From Synaphobranchus kaupii (Eukaryota > Chordata > Actinopteri > Anguilliformes > Synaphobranchidae), in the NCBI GenBank assembly GCA_029718625.1, contig CM056380.1, forward strand, positions 113,012,818 to 113,076,817: DNA of 64,000 nt, given 5' to 3'. Numbering within the stretch: position 1 is the first letter of the stretch; each line of letters begins with the position of its first letter. A program made the translations under genes and the position numbers. Shown here one piece after another: positions 11,206-23,800 of the stretch. A model generated the notes under the pieces. The model was not told the DNA's origin, searched no databases, and saw only the letters and a program-made list of their open reading frames with translations.

Positions 11206-11832
11206 ATGGAGTTTGAAGATATTCTTGCAGGAATAAACGGTTTTGGAAAATTTCAGTTTATGATTGTTCTCCTTCAGTTCGTACCTCGGATCACTTTACC
11301 GTTTAACTTCCTCCTCAATAACTTCATGGCGGCCATACCCGATCACCACTGTGACATCGGCGGTCTGGATGATGGGGAATACTTTATGAATCTGACCCAG
11401 GACCAGCGGCTAACCGTCAGTATTCCAGCACAGGATGATGGGAGTCTGAGTTCTTGTAAGATGTTCAGGGAGCCTCAGTTCCACCTGCTGTACAACTCTT
11501 CCAACGCTACTGAGATACCTGCCGTCCCATGTCAATATGGATGGGTGTATGACAACAGCACCTTTTCTTCAACTTTAGCAACAGAGGTAAACTTTTCTTC
11601 CATCTGCTCTCATTGTGACTTCTACTGAAATCATACTGTGGTTGAGAAGTACACATAGTGAGATATGTGCTTACATTTTATTTATGTATACACATTTTAG
11701 GAATAATTCATGCTTTTTGTGGATGTTAAGTGATTTATTTAATGATCTGATATTTTATTGCCCTAGGAATCACTTTAATATTTATCATTTCATGCCTACA
11801 TTTAATAAGGCCTGAGAGAGGGGGGAGTGAGA

Positions 11833-11871
<39 letters not shown>

Positions 11872-14800
11872 TGTGTGCGGATGGCTGTGTGCGCACATCC
11901 ACATGTATGTGTCTGACTGGCGATTGACATCGGTTCAAGAGTGCATGAATGGATGTTAGGTGAAAGGTCTGAGAAATGGGTATTTCCTTACCTTAAACAC
12001 CATATTTTGTGGACAATGGCGCCATTGTGGACAAAAGTCGGTTGAAAAACACGAGAGGAAACGAACGAACCACTTTTGCGCGAGAGAGATACAGTTATCC
12101 AGCGAAAAAGGTGAAGTTAGCTCGTGAAAGGAATTGGAACCCTGCGAGAGAGGTTGAATGGACAGCGCGCGCGAATGAAAGTGGCTTGCGAGAGAGGTCC
12201 AATGGATAGCGCGAACGGTGCGCTGGTCACTCAGCGCACGCGAATGAAATCAGGAGAACCAATGGGGTTTGTTCGTTCTTTAGTTATGGAAACTAAAGAG
12301 GTAAAACGGGTATATCACTTTGGCAGCATCTTAAGCTCTAGTTTCCTTATATTATATATTCATTTACATGTGCTTTATAACACAATTGCAATTTTTTTTG
12401 ATAATGACAATAAACCAAATTGAACTTACTATGACTATAAAGCTAAAATGTTATTTATATTCAAGCTATAGATAGAGACCGATATGGTGCGTGAAAAAGT
12501 TGGGGGTAACTATTTTAGAGAGAGGAGTCCTGTGTGCGTGCATGAGTTTGGCTGGCATGAACCTATATAAGGAATGTATAAGGAAACTAGAGCTTAAGAT
12601 GATATTATTATTACCGAAGTGAAATTTCCCATTTAGCTCTTTAGCTTCTTTAAGCACGCCCCCCCCCCCCACCAGTAGTCATCGCCGTGCCAATTATAGG
12701 ATTAATATTTCTCTGAAATTATGAATTACAGATATATATATATATATATATATGGGATAATTCTGACATAAATTTATACATTTATTCTGTTGTAGATTTC
12801 TGTGTGGTAAATTAATGGTCCAAATGCCTTAAGACGTTCAAAATGGACGTCTTAAGAAGAACAAATTTGACGCCTTAGGCCGCGATCACACTGGACGCGC
12901 TTTGTTGGCTTGAAAACGCGAGGAGCACTGTCTGTCTAGATTTTACAAAAGCCTACTCTGAAAAAGCAGTTGGAGGCGTCTTTTTTGCTGTTGCTAGGCA
13001 ACCGAACTCCGTTCCCGTCAATCACTTAGCTGACGTTGTTAACGGTGTTAGCAAACTAAGTTTACCCAAAGGTTGCTTCATTATTATAAGTAACTATATA
13101 AATATTTCAGATTTACATTACCATGATATCATGCATTTGGCATGACAGATGTGTGCATCACCAAGAGGGACAGGAGGCTCATTCACCCGAGTGATTCATT
13201 TCCAGGATTCAGTCTTTTGTCACCCAAACACAGTAAGAGCCACTTTCATTGGGGGGGTTGGAAGCGTGCAAAAATGGAAGGATGTTGGTGAAGATGATGA
13301 TGGTGATGGTGATGACCGTGATAACTGATAATTGTTTTTTGTCCTATCTTCTTCTCTGTTCATTGACTGAATTCTACCTGTAACTGTATTGCAGGCACTG
13401 TGCCTTTGGCGTTAAGTTAATATTTCTTTACATTTATTTTTTGAAAGTGGAACCTGGTGTGTGATCAGAAAAGGATGAACAGGGCCACGGCCACCATTTT
13501 CTTCATCGGCGTGATGATCGGAGCGGCAGTGTTCGGCGTTCTCAGTGACAGGTAAAAATCCATGTGACGTGACTATAAACTAAGCGTGTGGTGTTGTCTT
13601 TTTTTAACGCGGTTAACGGTTCTCTCCTTCATCATTCTACAGCGACTTTTGGCAATGCGGAGTTGTGCCTGGATAGGGAACAAACCCTCCCTCACTCAAG
13701 CCAAAATAATAACCAACCTCAAAAGGAGGCGAATCTCGAATAAACAGCGAGAATAATAAGCCAACCAAAAGAAATAAACAAAATAAAATAAAGACCCGAA
13801 GAAAACGGGAAAAGGAAAGAAAGAAAATAGCGAACCTGTATCTTAAAACTCAGAAGAGAAAACGAGTTTAAAACAAAATGATACCAGGCAGCCAAAACAA
13901 AGAAGGAGAATAAGATAGGTTCGTTCTTCTCTCACCTATCTAACCCTATCTTTGAAATTCTTTGAAACGGAAATGTGCGGAAATGCACAAAGCAAACACC
14001 GGAACGGAGCCGGAAAAAAAAATCAGATAGAGCGTCGAGATGACGCCCAAACGAGAATTCAAACAAAGGAATCGCAGAGGCAGCAATAACCATGACAAGA
14101 CCCCCCCTTCTAAGGGACGGCTCCAGGCGATCCCTCAGCCCTGCCCCTACGAAAATCTCTAATTAGAGTATGATCCAAAATGTTCCTTGAGGGAACCCAG
14201 CAACGCTCCTCCGGGCCATAACCCTCCCAGTCTGCCAAAAACTGATAACCTCTGCCCACACGCCTCTCAGCCAGAATACGCCAAACGGTATATACCGTAC
14301 CTCCCTCCACGAACCGGGGAGGAGGCGGCAGTTTATCAGCTGGAGCGAGTGTGCTAATGAGCACAGGCTTCAGGCGGGAAGGTAGGATGGATACGCATGG
14401 AGGAAGGCAACTGGAGGCGCACAGTAACCGGGTTAATTTTGCGGATTATCTTGAAGAGACCCACGTACCGCGGCGCGAGTTTCCGAGATTCAACTCACAG
14501 CGAGAGGTCTCGTGTGGAAAGCCACACTCGTTGTCCCACCCGGTAAGAAGGAGCAGGACGACGACGCCTGTCGGCCACCGCCTTCTGCCTAGCCGAAGCG
14601 CGTAGTAGAGAGGAACGCACGCGTCTCCAAACTGCTCGACACCTACGAACGAAGGAAGCAGTGGAAGGAACCTCTGCATCTCTCTCCAGCTCAGGAAATA
14701 GGGGAGGTAAGTAACCTAACTGAGCCTCAAAGGGAGAGAGACCCGTGGATGCATTACGCAGGGTTTATGAGCGTATTCGGCCCAGGCAAGATGAAGACTC

Positions 14801-17800
14801 CAGGACGTGGGATTGGACGCAGCTAGACACCGAAGGGTGCTCTCCATATTCTGGTTAGTACGTTCAGTCTGTCCGTTGGTCTCGGGATGAAACCCGGATG
14901 AAAAACTGACCGATGCCCCCAGCTGAGTACAAAAGGAGCGCCAGAATTTTGCGGCGAACTGCGGACCACGGTCCGACACCACATCAAGGGGAAGACCGTG
15001 TACTCTAAAAATGTGAAATGTGTTAGAGAACCGATCCACCACCACCAAGATAACGGTGTTCCCATGGGATGGTGGCAGACCGGTCACAAAATCGAGAGCT
15101 ATGTGACTCCAGGGCCGGCTGGGGACTGGAAGCGGGCGTAAAAGATCCGAGGGGGAAAGCCGCAAACCCTTGTTACGGGCACAAGTGGAACAAGCGGCGA
15201 CAAACTCCCGCATGTCGCTCTCGAGTTTGGGCCACCAAAACCGACGGGAAATTAACTCCTTAGTGCGGTGAATGCCCGGATGGGCCACTAATTGGGAGGA
15301 GTGTCCCCACTGGAGAACCCGAGATCGCAACCGGGAAGGAACAAACAGGCACTGAGGGGGACCCCCACCAGGGCCGGGATTGGAACGCAACGCCCTCTGC
15401 ACCGCTGCCTCAATAGCCCACATGACAGGAGCCACAATTTGAGAACTGGGAACGACAGACTGAAGACATGAGTCTTTGTCAGACCGGTCAAAAATGTGTG
15501 ACAATGCATCCGGTTTAATATTCTTAGACCCTGGGCGATAAGTCAGAATAAAGTTAAACCTAGTGAAAAACAATGCCCAACGGGCTTGTCGTGAGTTCCG
15601 TGTTTTAGCCTGTTGAACATACTCCAAATTTTTATGGTCTGTCCAGACCGTGAAGGGATGCTCAGCTCCTTCCAACCAATGGCGCCATTCCTCTAACGCC
15701 ATCTTGACCGCCAACAGCTCACGATCTCCCACATCGTAATTTCTCTCAGCAGCAGTAATAATGCGAGAGAAAAACGCGCAAGGGTGAAGTTTGCGATCCA
15801 GCGGCGAGTGTTGGGAGAGAATGGCCCCAACCCCCAGCTCAGAGGCGTCAACCTCAACCACAAAGGGAAGGGAGGGATTGGGAGTTATGAGGATAGGTTC
15901 GGAACAGAACCTCCTCTTAAGCTCGGTAAAAGCTGCCTCCGCCCTAGGATTCCACTGGAAACGTACAGGAGATGTCTTTTTTGTGAGGTAGGTAATGGGA
16001 GCGACAACAGTGCTAAAATTCTGAATGAACCTCTGATAAAAATTGGCAAACCCCAAGAAGCGTTGAACCTGCTTCACCGAATTGGGAGTAGGCCAATCTT
16101 TTACCGCAGAGATCTTCTCTGGGTCCATCAGCACTTTTCCCTCCGCTACAATAAAACCCAAGAAAGAAATGGAGCTGGTGTGGAAAGTGCATTTTTCGGC
16201 CTTAACAAAAAGTTGGGCTTCAAGAAGCACTTTCAGGACCTGTCTCACGTGAATGATGTGAGAAGTGAGATCCAGAGAAAAAATTAAAATATTGTCTAAG
16301 TAAACGAAGACAAATTTATCCAGCATCTCTCTCAGAACATCGTTCACCAGCGCCTGAAAGATAGAGGGGGCGCTAGTGAGACCGAAAGGCATCACCAGGT
16401 ATTCGTAGTGACCGTGATGCGTGTTAAAAGCGGTCTTCCACTCATCGCCCTCACGCATGCGCACAAGATTGTAAGCTTTGTGCAGGTCGAGTTTTGAAAA
16501 GACCGATGCCCCCTGTAAGCGCTCAAATGCGGAGTTCATAAGTGGAAGAGGGTACCTGTTTTTAATGGTAATGTCATTTAGGGCTCGATAATCTATGCAG
16601 GGCCTCAAACCTCCGTCTTTTTTCTTAACAAAAAAGAACCCAGCACCTGCTGGTGATGTAGAAGGTCTGATGAACCCATTAGCCAAAGCCTCCTCTATGT
16701 ACTACCTCATGGCTGCACTCTCTGGAACCGATAGTGAATACAGTGAGCCCCTGGGAGGAACAGCCCCCGGGTAAAGCTCAATAGCACAGTCGTAGGGTCT
16801 ATGTGGTGGCAATCTAGTAGCGCGTTGTTTACTAAAGACCTCAGCAAGGTCAGAATAATCCACCGGAACAGCTGTGGGAAGCTCAAACTTGAGCGCCCCT
16901 ACTACATCTGGATTCTCGGAAGTAGCGTCAAATGACCTGTCCCAGTTAAAATCGGAAACCGAAGTGTCATCCTCCTCCATGGGACGGCCCTCCGCAAAGG
17001 GGTCCCAGCATAGACTCTCCTCTCTACTCATAGAAGAATTATCCTGGTCGGGAGAAAACTCTGCCTCCTCTGACTCACTCTCAGAACTGAGATCGGAAAG
17101 ATCAGGAACGAAGCCTAACGAACGATAGGCAGTAGTATGACCATGCGCGTGACACTGGGAACCCCACTGACGAATGGGATCTCCATCTCGACCCCAACTA
17201 ATATGAGGATCATGTAGCCCAAGCCATGAATGTCCCAACACTAATGGGTATGACGGTGAATCAATTAATAATAATCTTATCCTCTCCGAGTGATCCCGAA
17301 GAGGGATGCACATCTCCAATGTACCAGTCCTCTCTTTAATGACCCCGGAACCTAAAGGCCGACCGTCAAGGGCTGTAACCTGACGAGAGATGGTAAGACG
17401 ATGTGTGGGAATTTTTAGATCCCTAACCCATTTAGCGTCGATAAATGATTCCACAGCTCCAGAATCAATAAAGGCGGTTACCCTCACAGAGCGCCCTCCC
17501 CAACACAATTGGACAGGTAACAGGGTCCGAGAATGAGTGCTATTTAGTCTCACTGGGGACCTCCGACCGAGTCACGTATGACAGGGGCGTTGGACCTAAT
17601 CAGGGGATCAGCCCAAGCGAGAGCCCGTCTCTCTAGCAGTGATAATATAAACGCAACCCGGGCTTCTGGTGTGGAAAAGCGAGAGGGCTGCGCTTGAAAG
17701 AAAATCAAACACTGCGTGAGAAATGGGCGGAATTTCCCCGGTTCTCCTCCATAACGAGGAGGTAACTGGAGTTTGGGTTCTCTAAGTGTACATGGCATGG

Positions 17801-20800
17801 GAATGGGAGGTGCTTGTGCTGGGGTCACTGGAGGAGGATTGGCTGCAGTAGTGAGTCTATACAGACTCTCTGTGAGTCTCTGTAGACATTCCCCCTGGCT
17901 CTGAACTTGCTCCACTAACTGACTTTGTTGAGTTTGCAAGGCAAGGATTGTCTCCTCTAAAGTAGCCCCTGTAGCGCCCTGGCTGGCTAGTGTTCTTTGT
18001 GCTTCTGTACCTTTCCCTGGTCTCTCCATAATGACTTCAATATTCTGTAATGTTTGGAGTATTTTCTTTTGTTTCGGAGAACCAAATGCAACTAACAGGG
18101 ATTCAGAAAGCGAGTTAAACACAAACTCGCCACAGAAGCGGAAAACTAACCGCAGGGAAAGGAGTAAAACAAAAGATAGGGAACAAAACCTCCCTGACTC
18201 AAGCCAAAATAATAACCAACCTCAAAAGGAGGCGAATCTCAAATAAACAGCGAGAATAATAAGCCAACCAAAAGAAATAAACAAAAAAAAATAAAGACCC
18301 GAAGAAAACGGGAAAAGGAAAGAAAGAAAATAGCGAACCTGTATCTTAAAACTCAGTAGAGAAAACAATACCAGGCAGCCAAAACAAAGAAGTAGAATAA
18401 GATAGGTTCGTTCTTCTCTCACCTATCTAACCCTATTTTTGATATTCTTTTAAACAGACTTGCTGCGTTCTCTATTAAGACCAACCAGAGACCGACAATC
18501 CTAGACCTTTACCGACTTCGTTGTCAACATAACAACTGACAATGTTGAAGTGCGGAAATGCGGAAGTCCTGAGCATTTATAGCCGGCGGAAACACCGCAC
18601 AGGTGTGGGAAATAATTGTCGGGCGAAAAGCAAACACCGGAACGGAGGCGGAAAAAAAAAATCCGATAGAGCGTCGAGATGACGCCCAAACGAGAATTCA
18701 AACAAAGGAATCGCAGAGGCAGCAATAACCATTCAAGATAGTGGTGGATGTCATATGTGAGGTGTCCTACTAGGACTGGGAATTGACAACAACTAAAATT
18801 TGGGAGAAATTACGGAAAAAAAAGCACATTTTTTGTGGCTGGTTGCAATCAGCAAAACAAAATACATTTCAAATACAATGTTTAGAGTTGCACGATCACG
18901 TTTTTTCCTGGCGATACTTAATTTCATTGCAGGTCCAAATATAAACTTTGTTGAAAGTAAATGCTGGTAGGCTATATGTGTGATATATTCTGTGTAATGA
19001 CGATGTTTGTTTCCTCTAGGTTTGGCCGGAAGAGCATGCTATTGGTCGCATACTTGTCATCAATAACTTTTGGACTGGCCAGTAGTCTCACAACATCTTA
19101 TGTAATGTTTGTAATTATGAGATTTTTTACTGGATTTTCCCTGTCAGGAATAAGCATTATTTCCATTGTCCTGAGTAAGTACAACAAATTTATGTTCTAT
19201 GTTTCTAGAGAATTTCTTCTTTACTTTGTAAAGTAGCCTAAAGAAGAAATTCCACAGAGGTGGACATTTTATGATTTGCCATGGGTTAAATTGGGAACAG
19301 TAACTGATTTTACATTGCTCTGCAGGATGCCAGTGTAAAATGATCCTGCCATTTGGTGGTTTATAGCATTATAATGTTTTCAGCTACATTAAATTATTGT
19401 TTTAAGAGAACAAAATGTAAAAACACAAAAAAGTTTTGCTCAAATTTAGCCATAAGTATATTCATTAAATACAAAGATTATCAGTAAAATTTCAGGTAAT
19501 TCTCTATCAGCCAAACTTGAAGCACTCAGTTGCTTGAACATTTAAACTATGCCATATACCATAAGTATCAAAGGGCTATTCAACTGGCGGGCCAGGGGTC
19601 AAATGCAGTCTGCCATATACGGCTTGACTGTTCGATTACTTACTTGACTGTTCGTTATTGAGACTCACTGAAAATTATGACTGCCCAGGTCTTTATATGC
19701 ACAGTATCACTAGTAATCCCTATAGTGACTCAATATGAAGGAAAAGCTGTGTATTTGTTTATATTCTCACAGGTGTTGAGTGGTGTGAAGTCAAGCACAG
19801 GAATTTTTGTGGAGTTATTGTGAGCTTGGATTGGACTGTAGGAAACATAATGCTCTCTGGGATCGCATATTTTGTAAAAGACTGGAGATGGCTTGTGGTT
19901 GCGACTACTTCCCCCCTGTTTTTGTCTGTTATTTTGTGGTGGTAAGTGACAATAAGCAATTTACAATATAAACCGGAATGGTGTGATTGCCTACTTATCA
20001 ATTAATGTTTACCACATTGAATAAGTTATATATTGTATTAAAAGCAGACTTTTAAGTTACTATTGCATATCTTAAAATGTCAATGTTGATCAAAGATAGT
20101 ACTGAAACATTGAATAACAACCAAATTTACACCTGAGAAAAATTGGTTATTAAATGTTTCAGTGGTAGTTTTTATATGTGGATGATGATATCACAGGTGG
20201 CTCCCAGAATCTGCAAGGTGGCTGAATGCCAATGGACAGGTTAAGAAAGCTCACATGTACTTGGAGAAGTGCGCTGAAATGAATAACAGAATGGAGTTCA
20301 TGTCAACAATTAAGCCGGAGGTAACATGCCGTTTTACAGTAAAATCAATGGCTCATTGACTCAATGTACACTATATGGTGTGTGTGTACACTATATGGCC
20401 AAAAGTATCTGGACAACCCTTAGTCTGTAACTGTTTTTCATGGTTCAGGCTAGGCCCCTTAGTTCAAGTAAAGGCAAATCTTAACGCAACTGCATGTTAT
20501 GACATTCTCAACGGTTCTGTGCTTGCAACTTTGTGGCAACAGTTTGGTGGAAGGCCCTTCCCTGTTTCATAATGACAATGTCCCCGGGCACAGAGCGAGG
20601 TCCGTACAGAAATGGTTTGTCGAGATCAGTGTGGAAGAACTTGACAGGCCTGCACAGAGCCCTAACCTCAACCCCATCAAACACCTTTGGGATCAATTGG
20701 AAAGTTGACTGCACGCCAGGCCTAATCACTGAACATCAGTGCCCGACCTCACATATGCTCTTCCGACTGAACGGAAGCAAATCCACGCAGCAATGTTCCA

Positions 20801-23800
20801 ACATCTAGTGGGAAGCCTTCCCAGGAGAGTGAAGGCTGTTGTAGCAGCAAAGGGGGGACCAATTCCATATTAATGCCCATGATTTTGGAATGAGATGTTG
20901 GATGAGCAGGTGTCCATATACTTTTGGCCATGTAGTGTAATTAATCATAATAAGAGTTAATGCTATCACTGGCTTGCTAGTGTTTTCCCTTTATTATAAA
21001 CATCGAAGGCTAAGAAAAAGTCATTGCAATTGAATACCGATTGTTTTTAAACTGTATGACAGGATGTTTTGAATTTCTGCATGATGTCACTCTTATTTCA
21101 CATTCAGAATCTTTCTAGTGTTGTGATAGTCGAGGACAAAAGTAAAAAGTACACATTTCTCGATCTGGTGAGAACACCAAATATAAGGAAACTGGCTATA
21201 TACACTGGGATCGTATGGTAAGTGTGTCTGAGATACCAGGTGGGGGGTTGGGGGGGGTTCAGTTTAGGTGGCAATGTATCACTTTCCTGTTTGTAAAGTA
21301 CCATACATGAACAATAAAAAAGAACCGAATGAGTTCGGAGTGCCACGGTGGCGCAGCGGTAAAAGCACCAACCTTGAGTTGGTGCAGTTGCGCACCGAGG
21401 ATAAGGGGTTCGCGCCCCTGGACCCGCCAGATCCGAGCGTGGCCGGTATCTTGAGGGAGCGGCTATTGGCAGCCGCTCCCAGGGTGGGGCGGGGGGGGAG
21501 GGAAGGAGGGCCCCCAATCGAATTGGAATCGCGGTCAGGAGCCCGAGGAGTCGCGCCCTGAAGAGGACGTGGCGCCCTCCTTCCTACGACCGGCTGACGG
21601 GGTTGTGCAGCAGCGAAATTCTGAAGCGGTTGCTACACAGGGATTTGAATACCATATGATACCAAATTGGGAGAAAACAGGAAAAATCTTTTTTTAAATT
21701 TATTTTATTATTTTTAAAAAAAGAACTGTTCGCTATTAATGTGACATTATTTTGCAAGATGGTATGGCCACACCCCATTCCCAGGGGTATAATGTTACAA
21801 CTGTATGTAATAAAAGTCTACCTTTTATTTGTCGTTATAGGTTTGGAGCTGCCTTCAATTATTACGGAATAAGTTTGAAAATTACAGGATTTGGTCTGAA
21901 CATCTATCTAACTCAGTTCATCTTTGCCGCTATCGAGATACCGAGCAAGATTGCGGTCTATTATAGCCTTGATCTCATTGGCAGAAGGCAGACTGCAGCA
22001 GCTACTCTACTACTGACAGGAGTCTGCTTTGCGATAAATTTATTTATTCCTGCCAGTATGTATCGTCCATGTATTTACAAGCATATTAAAACCCCGTCGC
22101 TATTTGTTTTTAATTCTGAAGTTGCAGCACACACTCTTAGTGACTCTATCCATTTTTACAGCTGGGTATATACTGTTGAAAATCAGGTTAAGTACCTTGC
22201 TCAAGGGTACAATGGCAGTGTCCTAGCTGCAACCTTTTGGTTACAAGCCCAGTCGATTTTGATGTTGAACCATGTTATTAATTTAATTTCACTAGAAATC
22301 CAAGTAATTGTGGCTAAATATACTCATTATTTTTTTGTTTTTTTGTTAAAAGTAATTGGGATTAAAGTATTGATTATATGTGCACTTGAAATCTATACGT
22401 ATTGACATTGGATTTTGGTTAAATCACCTCTTTCTCCAAGCAAATGGTGTCTGCTCATAAAATAATTATATTTACTGTATGTAAAAAAGCAAACAAAAAA
22501 ACAAACATATTAATGGTTTGTTCCACGTGTAGATCTAGTGCACTGATTTCAAATTGTGCTTTCAATCCATTTCTCAGATTTGTGGATTTTTCGTACTATA
22601 GTAGCCGTCCTTGGCAAAGCCACATCAGAGTCTTCCATTACCACAGGCTATCTGTACACAACTGAACTCTACCCTACAGTTGTAAGGTAAGTGAATGAGG
22701 AGAGTACCATCCGTACACCACAGTTGTCACATCTCTATTGCCACATTATGACATGAAATGTAAATGTAAATGTTTCTTTTTATAATCTGACCTGAAGGAA
22801 CCAATTTACCTGTGAACTAAAGCTGAGGGAACACACTGGGTTCATTCCAATCGCTTATTTTCACTCCTTGCATTCTTTCCTTGCGTCCTTTCCTTGCTCC
22901 TTAGCTCCAACGTGAGGAAAAAATGCAAGGATGAGATACGAGGACGGAGTAATCAAGGCAACATGCATTAGGCAAATGGAACGTCCTTTCTCAGTCAAGC
23001 GTCAGCGTCATATTATGCTTACGTGCTTAACAATAAGAGGCTTTTTAGCATTTTTCATGAATAAACGTGGCTTTTGTTCGTCATAAAGAATGAGTGTCAT
23101 TTTGGATTAAAGTGCTTTATAATAAATGGAAAGGAACGGTAACAATGCATTGGGGGTGTACCTGCGACGTGGCAGATGTGGAGAGGTGGATAATTTACAC
23201 ACGTCACAAGTTCAGAGAAAAGGCTTCTGCAAAGACTACACGTGTGTTTCCTCACTGAAGCACCCTCCGGGAGCCTCCTCGTTCCCCACTCCTCGTTCCT
23301 CGCTCCTCGTTCCTCCGAAGACCATTTTGCGGTTTGGAATGGACCTTGATCGATTTCTGGGTCAGCCGAGGACAGAGGAGACGAGGACGGATAAAATAAA
23401 ATAAGGATGAAATAAGTGATCGAAATTAACCCCAAGAACCCGCAGACACTGTGGCCCCCCAGAGCTGCATTCTGATCCCCCCTTGCAGCGACCCCCAAAT
23501 CTGCCCATTGAGGCTGGTAGGACTGCTGTTCTTCCACACAATAGTTAATTAATTGATTGATTATTGCCCCCAAGTCTAAACCAGTCCCTGATTAGAGGTG
23601 AAGAATATAAACCAGCAGTACTGCTGGTCTTGAGGATCAGGTTTGAGTATCCCTGCAGTACACCTTGGGTACGTCCCAATACTCGAAAAATGCACCCTCC
23701 CTTCCTCCACTACCACCTCCTCTACTCCATGCCCGGAAACGGATCTTTGTGTTTTAATCGAATGTCGCTGATTACATCTTAATTACGTATTAATGGTTAC

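Larger units (their letters stand above)
13671..18732 (-). mobile_element. Chromodomain Ty3/gypsy retrotransposon in gene A intron 2
   Basis: A minus-strand LTR element, antisense to the host gene. Order on the minus strand: LTR (18732-18175), short gag, protease, reverse transcriptase, RNase H, integrase, chromodomain, polypurine tract, LTR (14097-13671). The right LTR end is eroded here. The intact unit 2 copy shows TGTCATGG at the LTR start and a candidate 4-base target duplication gcct (13667-13670 here). It sits at the same place in both units, so it inserted before the duplication. C-terminal chromodomain and gene order mark it as a chromovirus. Confidence 0.9.

Noticed and set aside
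21340..21420. Second tRNA gene candidate
   Set aside because: Also the head of a SINE; no mature tRNA fold was apparent beyond the promoter boxes.
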